Positions 8,829 to 16,496 of a DNA stretch of 55,447 bases are shown here, one piece after another. The DNA lies in NCBI GenBank assembly GCA_038199375.1, contig JBBPZA010000101.1, forward strand, positions 1-55,447, written 5' to 3'. The notes under the pieces are model-generated. The model saw only the letters and a program-made list of their open reading frames with translations. It did not search any database and was not told the origin of the DNA. The stretch's first letter is position 1, and each line of letters begins with the position of its first letter. The DNA comes from JBBPZA01 sp038199375. Its GTDB lineage: Bacteria; Actinomycetota; Thermoleophilia; Solirubrobacterales; Solirubrobacteraceae. The translations under genes and the position numbers were made by a program.

Positions 8829-9818
8829 GTGATCGTCGACTATGCGCTCTACGAGGACGGGGTCCGGCACGAGGGTGAGCTGCCGCTCGACCACCTCTTC
8901 GAGACCTGCCATGGCGCGCAGGCGTTCGCCTGGATCGGCCTGCACGAGCCCACCGAGCAGGAGTTCGACTCCGTCCGGCGCGAGTTCCGCCTCCACGAGC
9001 TCTCGGTGGAGGACGCGATCCACGCCCACCAGCGCCCGAAGCTCGAAGTCTACGGCGACACGCTTCTCGTGGTCCTGAAGACCGCGTGCTACGTCGAGCC
9101 CGACGACGTCGACTTCGGCGAGATCCTGCTCTTCGTCGGCGAAAGCTTCATCGTGACGGTCCGCCACGGCGCCGCGAGCCAGCTCCACGACGTCCGCCTC
9201 GACGTCGAGCGCCGCCCCGAGCTGCTGCGGCGGGGACCGGGCGCGATCCTGCACGCGATCGTCGACCGGGTCGTCGACGACTACCAGCCGGTCATCACCG
9301 AGCTCGACAACGACATCGCGGAGGTCGAGCAGGCGGTGTTCTCGCCCGACGGCGCCCAGCACGGCGAGCGCATCTACAAGCTCAAGCGCGAGGTGCTGGA
9401 GTTCCGGCGGGCGGTGGTACCGCTCATCGACCCGCTCGAGCGTCTCGCGGTCGGGCGCTACCCCGTCGTCCACGACGAGATCCGGCCCTACTTCCGCGAC
9501 GTCGAGGATCACGCGCGGCGGATCGCCGGCCAGATCGAGGGGTACAGCGAGCTCCTCTCGAGCGTGCTCCAGGCGAGCCTGATCCAGGTTCAAGTGCGGC
9601 AGTCCGAGGAGACGCGCAAGCAGAGCGACGACGTGCGCAAGATCTCCGCGTGGGCGGCCATCATCGCGGTGCCGACGCTGATCTCGGGCGTTTACGGAAT
9701 GAACTTCACCCACATGCCAGAGCTCGACGCGGTGTGGGGCTACCCGGCCGCGGTCGCGCTGATGGCGCTCATCTGCGTCGGCATCTACTGGCGGCTGCGA
9801 CGCGCGGGGTGGTTGTAG
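8829..9818 (+). CDS. corA: CorA-family magnesium/divalent cation transporter
   Basis: Protein of 329 aa with a GTG start. A large cytoplasmic alpha/beta N-domain and a long stalk helix (about residues 190-275, ending RQSEETRKQSDDVRKISAW) precede two membrane helices. The first helix ends with the family signature YGMNF, the selectivity filter of CorA channels. The second is YPAAVALMALICVGIYW, followed by a short basic tail. CorA assembles as a pentamer in the cytoplasmic membrane and carries Mg2+ (some members Co2+, Ni2+ or Zn2+). It starts 29 bp after the anti-sigma remnant. No magnesium-sensing leader is evident in the short upstream gap. Confidence 0.92.
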   Translation: MIVDYALYEDGVRHEGELPLDHLFETCHGAQAFAWIGLHEPTEQEFDSVRREFRLHELSVEDAIHAHQRPKLEVYGDTLLVVLKTACYVEPDDVDFGEILLFVGESFIVTVRHGAASQLHDVRLDVERRPELLRRGPGAILHAIVDRVVDDYQPVITELDNDIAEVEQAVFSPDGAQHGERIYKLKREVLEFRRAVVPLIDPLERLAVGRYPVVHDEIRPYFRDVEDHARRIAGQIEGYSELLSSVLQASLIQVQVRQSEETRKQSDDVRKISAWAAIIAVPTLISGVYGMNFTHMPELDAVWGYPAAVALMALICVGIYWRLRRAGWL

Positions 9819-9921
9819 GCTCGACTGCCATGGTGCTGGACGGGAGCTGCCGCGTTACGAGGGGCAGGGTTGGGCCGGTGGCGGCGCTCCGCCGCGGGGC
9901 GTCCCGGGCCGGAGCGCCGGC

Positions 9922-10560
9922 GTGACCCTCGAGGCGCAGCATCGGCCGCCCGCCGGGGAGCCCGCCGGGGCGCTCGTCCTCTTCCACGGTCGCGGGGTAG
10001 ACGAGAACGACCTGTTCCCGCTGCTCGACGTCCTCGACCCCGACCAGCGCCTGGCGGGCGCGACGCCTCGCGGCCCGCTCTCGCTTCCCCCGGGCGGGCG
10101 TCACTGGTACGTGGTGCGTCGCGTCGGCCACCCCGATCGCGACACGTTCTGCTCGTGCTACGCGGCGGCGGCCGAATGGCTCGGAGAGCTCGCTCGGGAG
10201 ACCGGCGTGCCGGCGCAGCGCACGATCCTCGGGGGCTTCTCGCAGGGCGCGGTGATGTCGTGGGCGCTCGGGCTGGGCGAGGGGCGGCCGCGGCCGGCGG
10301 GCATCGTCGCGCTGAGCGGCTTCATCCCGACCGTCGAGGGCTTGTCGCTCGACTTCGACGGCCTCGACGGCTTCCCGGTGGCCGTCGGCCACGGCAGCAA
10401 CGACCCGACCATCGGCGTGGAATGGGGGCGCGACGCGCGCGACCGCCTCGCCGCCGCCGGCGCAAGCGTCCTCTACCGTGAGCGGCCCATGGGCCACTCG
10501 GTCGATCCGCCGTTCCTGCGCGATCTGGCCGACTGGGTGAGCGAGGTGATCGCGCGATGA
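9922..10560 (+). CDS. Alpha/beta-hydrolase, phospholipase/carboxylesterase family
   Basis: Protein of 212 aa. Visible features are LVLFHGRGVDENDLFPL near the N-terminus (oxyanion-hole HG), the nucleophile elbow GFSQG (Ser in LGGFSQGAVMSW), the acid-bearing segment VAVGHGSNDPTI, and the catalytic His in RPMGHSVDPPF. The length and GFSQG motif fit the abhydrolase_2 group (carboxylesterase/YpfH-like). Probably cytoplasmic: no signal peptide. The stop overlaps the next gene by 4 bp, so it is co-translated with an enolase-superfamily enzyme, hinting at ester hydrolysis followed by metabolism of the acid. Substrate unknown. Confidence 0.85.
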   Translation: MTLEAQHRPPAGEPAGALVLFHGRGVDENDLFPLLDVLDPDQRLAGATPRGPLSLPPGGRHWYVVRRVGHPDRDTFCSCYAAAAEWLGELARETGVPAQRTILGGFSQGAVMSWALGLGEGRPRPAGIVALSGFIPTVEGLSLDFDGLDGFPVAVGHGSNDPTIGVEWGRDARDRLAAAGASVLYRERPMGHSVDPPFLRDLADWVSEVIAR

Positions 10561-11624
10561 GCACGTGGGAGCTGATCGCCGATCTCCCCCTCGAAGTCGA
10601 GAGCTATGCCCTGGAGGGGCTCGAGCGCGACGTCTCCAGCGACTTCACGCGCCTGTCGACGGTCATCCGGTTGCACGGCGGGGGCGAGGAGGGCGTCGGT
10701 GAGGACGTCACCTACGACGCCCTCGACCACGTGGCCCTCCAGGACGCCGGGCCGGCGCACGACCTGTCGGGCTCGCACACCCTCACGTCGTTGTGCGACC
10801 TGCTCTCAGACCTCGACCTCTTCCCGGCCGAGCCGGTCCGCGAGGTCTCGCGCCTGTACCGTCGCTGGGCCTTCGAGAGCGCCGCGCTCGACCTCGCCCT
10901 ACGCCAGGCCGGTCGCTCGGCGGCGCAGGCGCTGGGCCGCGAGCCCCGCCCGGTGACCTTCGTAGTCTCGCTGCGCCTCGGCGAGCCGGCGACCATGGAT
11001 CCGGTGCTGAGGCGACTCGAGCGCTACCCCACGCTGCGCTTCAAGCTCGATCCGACGAGTTCGTGGGACGACGCGCTGGTGGCGCTGCTCGCGGAGACGG
11101 GCGCGGTCGACTCGGTCGACCTCAAGGGCCACTACCGCGGAACCGTGGTCGACGTGGAGACCGATCCCGAGCTCTACCGGCGCGTCGCCGAAGCATTCCC
11201 GCACGCCTGGATCGAGGACCCCGACCTGTTGACCCCGGGTACCGACGATGTCCTGCGCCCGCATCGCGACCGGATCACCTGGGATGCCCCCATCCACTCC
11301 ATCGCCGACATCGAGGCGCTGCCCTTCGCACCGCGGATGGTCAACGTCAAGCCCTCGCGCTTCGGCAGCCTGCGGGCGCTGCTCGATGCCTATGACTGGC
11401 TCGAGCAGCGCGCGATCACCGCCTACGGCGGCGGACAGTTCGAGCTCGGGCCGGGGCGTGGGCACATCCAGTACCTGGCCTCGCTCTTTCACCCGGACAT
11501 GCCCAACGACGTCGCGCCGGGCGGCTACAACGATCCCGAGCCGCCCGACGGACTCCCTTCCAGCCCCCTCGAGCCCCTGCCGGCGCGAACCGGCTTTCGC
11601 TGGGGCGAGTGGGCCGGACGCTGA
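10557..11624 (+). CDS. Enolase-superfamily enzyme (muconate cycloisomerase / o-succinylbenzoate synthase-like)
   Basis: Protein of 355 aa. The pattern is that of the enolase superfamily: N-terminal capping domain, then a barrel with LRFKLDPTSSW, VDLKGHYRG, AWIEDPDL and VNVKPSRFGS, and GGGQFELGPGRGHIQYLA near the C-terminus. Metal-binding acids are likely the Asp in SVDLK and the Glu in WIEDPD; the Lys in NVKPS is a catalytic candidate. The usual barrel KxK pair is not clearly present, so the reaction cannot be named. Overlaps the esterase gene by 4 bp. Similar genes occur beside menaquinone or aromatic pathways, but no such genes are seen here. Confidence 0.75.
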   Translation: MSTWELIADLPLEVESYALEGLERDVSSDFTRLSTVIRLHGGGEEGVGEDVTYDALDHVALQDAGPAHDLSGSHTLTSLCDLLSDLDLFPAEPVREVSRLYRRWAFESAALDLALRQAGRSAAQALGREPRPVTFVVSLRLGEPATMDPVLRRLERYPTLRFKLDPTSSWDDALVALLAETGAVDSVDLKGHYRGTVVDVETDPELYRRVAEAFPHAWIEDPDLLTPGTDDVLRPHRDRITWDAPIHSIADIEALPFAPRMVNVKPSRFGSLRALLDAYDWLEQRAITAYGGGQFELGPGRGHIQYLASLFHPDMPNDVAPGGYNDPEPPDGLPSSPLEPLPARTGFRWGEWAGR

Positions 11625-11629
11625 CCGAG

Positions 11630-11845
11630 CTACTCCTCCCCGATGCCCCCGCGGTCGATGAGGAACGCGATCCGCACGTGGGCGCGCCACTCGTCGAGGT
11701 TCTCGCCGCGCAGCCCGACCGACACGACGTCGACGGCCTTGATGTTGCGCAGATTCTGCCGGGCGTCGGCCAGGGCCGCCGTCACGGCGCCGTCGCTCGA
11801 CTCCGGCGACGACCCCACCACTTCGATGATCTTGATGACCGACAT
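11630..11845 (-). CDS. Dodecin-family flavin-binding protein
   Basis: Only 71 aa, the normal dodecin size. The pattern KIIEVVGSSPESSDGAVTAA, LRNIKAVDVVSVGLRGENL and WRAHVRIAFLID matches the beta-alpha-beta-beta dodecin fold. Dodecins assemble into hollow 12-mers and store or buffer flavins (riboflavin, FMN or FAD) and in some lineages CoA. It is convergent with the enolase-superfamily gene, with only 5 bp between the stops. In this family one aromatic residue stacks on the flavin; Trp52 in DEWRAHVRI fits that position. Confidence 0.88.
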   Translation of the reverse strand: MSVIKIIEVVGSSPESSDGAVTAALADARQNLRNIKAVDVVSVGLRGENLDEWRAHVRIAFLIDRGGIGEE

Positions 11846-11914
11846 TCAGCTCCCCTCGACGATTTGGCGTGAAGGTGCGACCCTACCTTCTCCGCGGTGG
11901 ATAGGCTGCCTCGC

Positions 11915-12256
11915 ATGCAGCAGTGGGACCTCCGCGCGCTCGACGTAAAGCCTCACCGGCCGGAGGTGCTGCACTCCGAGGGCGAGGGGCGGACCATCAT
12001 CCTGAACCTGCCGGCGGGCGAAGCGCTCTCCGAGCACCAGGTTCACGAGCGCGCGTGGCTGGTCGTCGTCGAAGGCGATGTGGAGATCGAGACGGCCGAC
12101 GAGACGGTCTCCGGCGGCACCGGCCTTCTGGCGATCTTCGATCCGGCCGAGCGCCACGAGGTCCGCTCCACCAGCGACGCACGCCTGCTGCTGATGCTCG
12201 GGCCGTGGCCCGGCGGCGGCCATCCGTCGCAGTCGCGGGACCGGGGGGACGCCTGA
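11915..12256 (+). CDS. Small cupin-domain protein
   Basis: About 113 aa from ATG 11915 (MQQWDLRALD); an in-frame GTG at 11897 is an alternative start. Single cupin barrel: PAGEALSEHQVHERAWLVV carries His and Glu in the first cupin motif, VVEGDVEIE gives the central turn, and IFDPAERHEVRS gives the His of the second motif. The metal-ligand set H-x-E/H plus H looks conserved. Such proteins bind small ligands or metals, and no enzymatic activity can be assigned. It lies 1 bp ahead of the next small gene, so the two form an operon. Confidence 0.8.
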   Translation: MQQWDLRALDVKPHRPEVLHSEGEGRTIILNLPAGEALSEHQVHERAWLVVVEGDVEIETADETVSGGTGLLAIFDPAERHEVRSTSDARLLLMLGPWPGGGHPSQSRDRGDA

Positions 12257-12257
12257 C

Positions 12258-12662
12258 GTGAGGATGCTCGTCCTCACGTCCGAGCCGATCAGCGCCGACG
12301 TCCTGCGCGAGGCCGCAGGCGAGGAGGCCGCCGACGACGCAGAGGTCCTCGTCATCGCGCCCGCCCTGCACCAGTCGGGGCTGCGCTTCTGGATGTCGGA
12401 TGCCGACGAAGCGATCGCCAAGGCCGAGGGCGTCCAGGAAGAAACCGTCGAGCGCCTCGAGGAGGAGGGCGTCGACGCGGCCGGTGACACCGGCGAGAGC
12501 GAGCCCCTGCTCGCCATCCAGGACGCGCTGGCCACCTTCCCCGCCGACCGCATCGTGGTCATCAGCCACCCCGAGAGCGAGCGCGCCTTCGCCGAGGAGG
12601 ACGTCGACGCGGCACGGTCGCGCTTCGACGTCCCCGTCAAGCACTGGACCGTTACGCGCTAG
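12258..12662 (+). CDS. Small alpha/beta protein of unknown function, universal-stress-like
   Basis: 134 aa with a GTG start, one base after the cupin gene. The N-terminus MRMLVLTSEPISADVLREA and the ending DRIVVISHPESER ... FDVPVKHWTVTR show alternating beta strands and helices like a Rossmann/USP fold. The middle is very acidic (EGVQEETVERLEEEGVDAAG). The phosphate-binding glycine motif of ATP-binding universal stress proteins is not visible. I do not recognise a characterised family. The strict coupling with the cupin suggests a shared stress or metabolite role; that is inference only. Confidence 0.65.
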   Translation: MRMLVLTSEPISADVLREAAGEEAADDAEVLVIAPALHQSGLRFWMSDADEAIAKAEGVQEETVERLEEEGVDAAGDTGESEPLLAIQDALATFPADRIVVISHPESERAFAEEDVDAARSRFDVPVKHWTVTR

Positions 12663-13184
12663 TCGAGCCCAGGCTGCACGGCGAGGCGTGCCCGGCGCTC
12701 ATTCGCTGCGGCGAAGAAGAACGACAAGAAAGAGTACGGGAAGACGAAGGACAGCCCTAGCCGTTCTGGGTGGCGGCCGTGGTGCTCGCGGCGGACCTAC
12801 TCGGACCGGGTATGCGAGCGCCACGGCACGGTCCGTCGAAAAGCAGGGCCCTGCGGCCGACAGCGCCGCAGAGCAGCGGCGTGTCGGAATCGATCGATCC
12901 GGCGCGCTGCGCGAAGAGGCCCGCGTCAAGCGGCTCCCCCGCGCGGCCAACCTGCGGCTGATCGAGGCTTCATGGCCGGCCGGGGAGAGACGGCGATCAT
13001 CGCCGGACGTCTTGAACGCCGGCACCTTGGTCGCGCCGTTCGCGAGGATCAAGGGGCTCGCCCTTGTTCTCCAGGATCTGCTCGTACGTCTCCACGCCTT
13101 GACCGGATGGCGTTTGAACGCGACGCGGGAGCGGAATCCGGCGCTGCACCGCGGTCTCGACCGCGCGTCCGCGGCGGCTGAGGC
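12663..13184. other. 522-bp stretch with no recognisable gene
   Basis: I read all frames and found no convincing coding pattern. Open frames exist on both strands (for example minus 13052-12699), but their translations are dominated by Arg/Ala/Pro, as expected from GC-rich non-coding DNA. A purine-rich patch occurs at about 12712-12758. Base composition here is slightly less GC-rich than neighbours. It lies beside an orphan antitoxin-like gene, so decayed accessory DNA is likely. Confidence 0.5.
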
Positions 13185-13406
13185 TCAGCGCGAGGCTTGC
13201 TGAGACCGTGCCATCGCGTAGTGTCGGAGGGCCGCGCGCATCGTAGCGGGCAAATCGGCGCGCTCCGCCTCAGCGAGCCCGGTGAGAAGCCTGGATTCCC
13301 CAGGGTCGAGCCGCACCGCTACGACGAACTCGACAGGATGCTCCTCGTGAGCCTCGACGGCCTGCTCGTCGATCGGGTCGAAGTCTTCGGCTTTCATCCT
13401 TCCCAT
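13185..13406 (-). CDS. Small ribbon-helix-helix-like (antitoxin-type) protein
   Basis: 73 aa. An acidic N-terminus (MKAEDFDPIDEQAVEAHEEH) is followed by one hydrophobic strand, VEFVVAVRLDPGE, and two helices, ESRLLTGLAEAERAD and LPATMRAALRHYAMARS. That is the strand-helix-helix order of RHH DNA-binding proteins. RHH antitoxins normally precede a toxin gene; downstream (below 13185) there is only unrecognisable sequence, so the partner may be lost. GTG or ATG starts are possible (MGRMKAED or MKAED). It lies 11 bp from the epimerase gene. Confidence 0.55.
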   Translation of the reverse strand: MGRMKAEDFDPIDEQAVEAHEEHPVEFVVAVRLDPGESRLLTGLAEAERADLPATMRAALRHYAMARSQQASR

Positions 13407-13417
13407 GATGACCTAGC

Positions 13418-14341
13418 TCAAACCGCCGCGAGCGTCCGTCGCAGACCCTCCGCGAGCCCGACGCGCGCCTTCCAGCCCAGCGCCTCCCGGGCCAGCGAGG
13501 CGTCGAGGCAGCTGCGGACGACCTCGCCGGGGCGCGCCGGCTCGTGCTCCAAGGGCAGCTCGGCGCCCGAGACCTCCCGCAGGGCGGCGGCGAGCTCGAG
13601 CACCGAGGTCTCCCGGCCGGTTCCGACGTTGAAGGAACCGCGGGCGTTTCCGTCGCCTGCCGCCAGCAGCGCGTCGACCACGTCTGAGACGTAGACGAAG
13701 TCGCGCGTCTGGTGGCCGTCGCCGAACACGGTCGCCGCCCCGCCGGTCGCCGCGCGGCCGCAGAAGATCGCGATCACTCCGCCCTCGCCGAGCGGATCCT
13801 GACGCGGGCCGTAGACGTTGGCGAAGCGCAGCGCGGCGACCGACAACCCACTTAGCCGCTCGAAGAGCGTGCAGTAGCCCTCAGCCGCGAGCTTGCCCTG
13901 GCCGTAGGGAGAGAGCGGGGCGGCGGGCGCGCCCTCGGGGGTCGGTATGCGATCGGCCTCGCCGTAGATCGCCCCTCCGGTCGAGGCGTAGAGGAAGCGC
14001 CCGACCCCGGCTCCGAGCGCTGAGTCGAGCAGGTTGATCGTCCCCTCCACGTTGACGCGTGCGTCGAAGGCGGGCGACTCCACCGAGCGGCGCACGTCGA
14101 TCTGCGCGGCGAGGTGGAAGACGGCATCCGGGCGCTCGTGGGCGATGATCGGGTGCGTCATGTCGGCGTCGCGCACGTCAGCTTCGTAGAAGTTCGCGCC
14201 CGCGGCCAGGGCGCCCTCGAGGTTCTCCCGCCGGCCCGTCGAGAGGTCGTCGATCACCGCCACCCGCGCTCCGCGGGCCAGGAGCGCATCGACCACGTGC
14301 GAGCCGATGAAGCCCGCCCCGCCGGTGACCAGCGCATTCAT
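13418..14341 (-). CDS. NAD-dependent sugar epimerase, UDP-glucose 4-epimerase-like (extended SDR)
   Basis: 307 aa from ATG 14341, which has GGAG about 9 bp upstream; a TTG four codons earlier is less likely. Rossmann motif TGGAGFIGSH, then VIDDLSTG, HLAAQIDVRRSV, a catalytic Y-x3-K as YGQGK, and ALRFANVYGPRQDP. The C-terminal part GDGHQTRDFVYVSDVVDALL and FNVGTG binds the nucleotide-sugar. Interconversion of UDP-hexose C4 epimers is the most common activity in this subgroup, but related 4,6-dehydratases and other epimerases look similar. It belongs to the minus-strand polysaccharide gene group. Confidence 0.85.
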   Translation of the reverse strand: MNALVTGGAGFIGSHVVDALLARGARVAVIDDLSTGRRENLEGALAAGANFYEADVRDADMTHPIIAHERPDAVFHLAAQIDVRRSVESPAFDARVNVEGTINLLDSALGAGVGRFLYASTGGAIYGEADRIPTPEGAPAAPLSPYGQGKLAAEGYCTLFERLSGLSVAALRFANVYGPRQDPLGEGGVIAIFCGRAATGGAATVFGDGHQTRDFVYVSDVVDALLAAGDGNARGSFNVGTGRETSVLELAAALREVSGAELPLEHEPARPGEVVRSCLDASLAREALGWKARVGLAEGLRRTLAAV

Positions 14342-14390
14342 CGCCGGCTCCAAAGCTCAACGCGCGACGCTCCACCGGTAACCGGTGCGG

Positions 14391-16385
14391 TCATCGTCGG
14401 CCCTCCGTAACGGCCGCGACGTCGCGCTCCGCCGCGAGCTCGTCGAGCCACACCGTTCGTCGCGCGCGCCGGCCACCAGCCGCAGCGAGGAGCCCCAGGA
14501 GCTCGTCGGTCGCCTTCACGTCCTCCACCGCCTCGATGGGAGCACATCCCGCGTAGCCCTCGGAACCGAGCGCCTCACCCTCCCCCGCGAGCAGCTCTCC
14601 CATCGTCTCCCCGGGCCGGACGCCGACGACGTCGAGGTCGGGCGCGCCCTCGCGACCGGCTTGGCGCCAGATCCGCTCGGCTACCTCGCCGACCGTGAAG
14701 GCCGACGGATCGGCGGCGGTGGCCAGGCGCTCCCCGTCTCCGGCGGCCAGCGCACCGTGGGCGAGCAGCACGACCGCATGCCCCATGGTGATCCAGTAGC
14801 GGACCATGCCGGTGTCGGTCACCGTGAGCGGCACGCCGGCCGTGGACTGGCGCATGAAGAGCTCGGAGGCGCTGCCGGCGCTGCCGAGCACGTTGACCAG
14901 CCGCACCGCGAGGCGGCCGGCGCCCGTGCGCCGCGCCGAGGCGGCGGCGAGCCGCTCCATGGTCTGCTTGGTCCGCGCGTAGAGGCTGGCCCCCGTAGCG
15001 GCCTTGTCGGTCGAGGCGACGACGACCGTTCCGCAGCCGGCCGCGTCTGCCGCCGCGAGCACGCCCCAGCTGCCCTCGAGGTTGGTGGCCACGAACTCCT
15101 CGGGGTAGCGCTCCGCCATGTCGACGTGCTTGTAGGCGGCGAGGTGGAAGACGAGGTCGGGCGCCGCACGGGCCATCTCGGTTGCGAGCCGGTCTGGGTC
15201 GCGCACGTCGCAGAGCACGTGCTCGACGCGCCGCCGGGACGCGGCCGTGCGGGCGCGGCGATCGGCCGCCAGCGCCGCCTCGTTGGAGTCCAGGACGGCG
15301 ACGAGCTCCGGCTCGAAGCCCGAGAGCAGGCCCGTCAGCGTGCGGCCGACCGATCCCGCACCGCCGGTGACCAGCACGCGGCGGCCGGCGATGCGCTCTG
15401 AGAGCTCGAGGACCGCCGGCACGGGGTCACGGCGCCCGGCGACCGCCTGCCAGTCGAAGAACGGCTCGGCAAGCCGGCGCGGTGCCCGTCGCTGCGCAGC
15501 GACCGGACCGCGCAGGGCGCGCTCGATCGCCCGGTAGCCCGCCTTCATGTCAGGCGAGCGCGCCGGGTCGGGCTCGTTGATCTCGGCCACGATGTAAGGC
15601 ACGAGCGACCCCAGGCGCTCGACGATCGGGTCGAGGTCGAGCTCTCCGTCGCCGTAGGGGAGCCCCTCGCCGAGCAGGCCCTGGGCGTCGGAGACGTGGG
15701 CGACCTCGGTCGCCGGCCCCAGCTCCTCGACGAAGCGCTCGGGCTCGAGCTCGTGGGCTGCACCCAGCCCGAAGAGCGACGGGTAGCTCTCGGCGAGGTT
15801 GCAGAACAGCGCGGCATGGGAAATGTCGAACGTGAAGCGCAGGTCGCCCACCCGCGCCCTCCACTCCAGCAGGTCGCGCCAGTGTCCGCCGATCGGCGAG
15901 AGAAAGACGCCGCCGGTGCGCATGCGCAGGATCGGCGGGACGTTCTCGATGAGCGGCGTGACTCCGCGGGCGAGGCACGCGGCGGCGAAGAAGGACAGGA
16001 AGCGCTCGATCTCGGCCTCCTCGAGCGAGTCGCCGCGACGATATTCCGCCGGGTCCATGGGCACGAAGAGGTGGATCGTGAGCACCGGCGAGCCGATCGC
16101 CTGCGCGAAGGCCGCGCTGCGCTCGATGCCGGCGCTCGCCTCCTCGTCTAGCCGGTCGACGCGGACGAAAGCGCCGCTCGGCCAGGCCACGGGCGCCTCG
16201 GCGGTCACCGCAGCTCCGGCGGGGACCGCCGCGCGCGCCGTCGCGATCGCCCGCTCGAGCGCGGCGCCGTCGGCCACGTGCCTGGCGGCCAGGCACAGCT
16301 CGATCCCGCGCCAGTCGCCGCCGTCGAAGCGGTCGGCGAGCTGATCAGGCTCGGGCGCGGCCTTGAGCAGGGGCGTACTGGTCAC
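14391..16385 (-). CDS. Fusion: xylose-isomerase-like TIM barrel + CapD/UDP-GlcNAc 4,6-dehydratase-like SDR
   Basis: 664 aa in one uninterrupted frame. Residues ~15-290 form an AP-endonuclease-2/xylose isomerase-like TIM barrel with likely metal ligands Glu147 (PLIENVP), Asp187 and His190 (FTFDISH), His230 (AHVSDAQG) and Glu268 (VAEINE). After a ~45-residue linker, residues ~333-640 form a polysaccharide-biosynthesis SDR: LVTGGAGSVGRTL (338-350), AVLDSNE, HLAAYKHVDMAE, STDKA, YARTK, and DTGMVRYWIT. That half resembles CapD/FlaA1-type dehydratases, which remove water from UDP-N-acetylhexosamines. The combination suggests isomerisation plus dehydration of a nucleotide sugar. I know of no characterised fusion of this kind. 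Start chosen as ATG 16385; the frame contains no internal stop or RBS break. Confidence 0.8.
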   Translation of the reverse strand: MTSTPLLKAAPEPDQLADRFDGGDWRGIELCLAARHVADGAALERAIATARAAVPAGAAVTAEAPVAWPSGAFVRVDRLDEEASAGIERSAAFAQAIGSPVLTIHLFVPMDPAEYRRGDSLEEAEIERFLSFFAAACLARGVTPLIENVPPILRMRTGGVFLSPIGGHWRDLLEWRARVGDLRFTFDISHAALFCNLAESYPSLFGLGAAHELEPERFVEELGPATEVAHVSDAQGLLGEGLPYGDGELDLDPIVERLGSLVPYIVAEINEPDPARSPDMKAGYRAIERALRGPVAAQRRAPRRLAEPFFDWQAVAGRRDPVPAVLELSERIAGRRVLVTGGAGSVGRTLTGLLSGFEPELVAVLDSNEAALAADRRARTAASRRRVEHVLCDVRDPDRLATEMARAAPDLVFHLAAYKHVDMAERYPEEFVATNLEGSWGVLAAADAAGCGTVVVASTDKAATGASLYARTKQTMERLAAASARRTGAGRLAVRLVNVLGSAGSASELFMRQSTAGVPLTVTDTGMVRYWITMGHAVVLLAHGALAAGDGERLATAADPSAFTVGEVAERIWRQAGREGAPDLDVVGVRPGETMGELLAGEGEALGSEGYAGCAPIEAVEDVKATDELLGLLAAAGGRRARRTVWLDELAAERDVAAVTEGRR

Positions 16386-16423
16386 TCCTGTAAGTCCGCG
16401 TTCGCTTCAGGTGGTCGCTGGCG

Positions 16424-16493
16424 CCGCCTGGCAAGGACGCAGGGAGGGTGCAATGGCAGCGCCATTGCCCCGACCGAGGACGCTGCCAGGCGG
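16424..16493. repeat. Two nested inverted repeats in the gap between polysaccharide genes
   Basis: Outer perfect arms CCGCCTGGCA (16424-16433) and TGCCAGGCGG (16484-16493) enclose an inner perfect hairpin CAATGGC-AGC-GCCATTG (16451-16467). Copies of AGGACGC lie just inside each outer arm (about 16434 and 16476). It occupies most of the 111-bp gap between two co-directional genes. It may be an RNA structure limiting read-through or an operator pair. Confidence 0.7.
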
Positions 16494-16496
16494 TGA

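Noticed and set aside
12699..13052. Possible 117-residue gene on the minus strand
   Set aside because: No RBS, no recognisable motif, and a strong Arg/Pro/Ala bias as in random GC-rich DNA.
14385..15401. Open stretch on the plus strand antisense to the fusion gene
   Set aside because: Composition is typical of the opposite strand of a GC-rich gene; no start signals or motifs.
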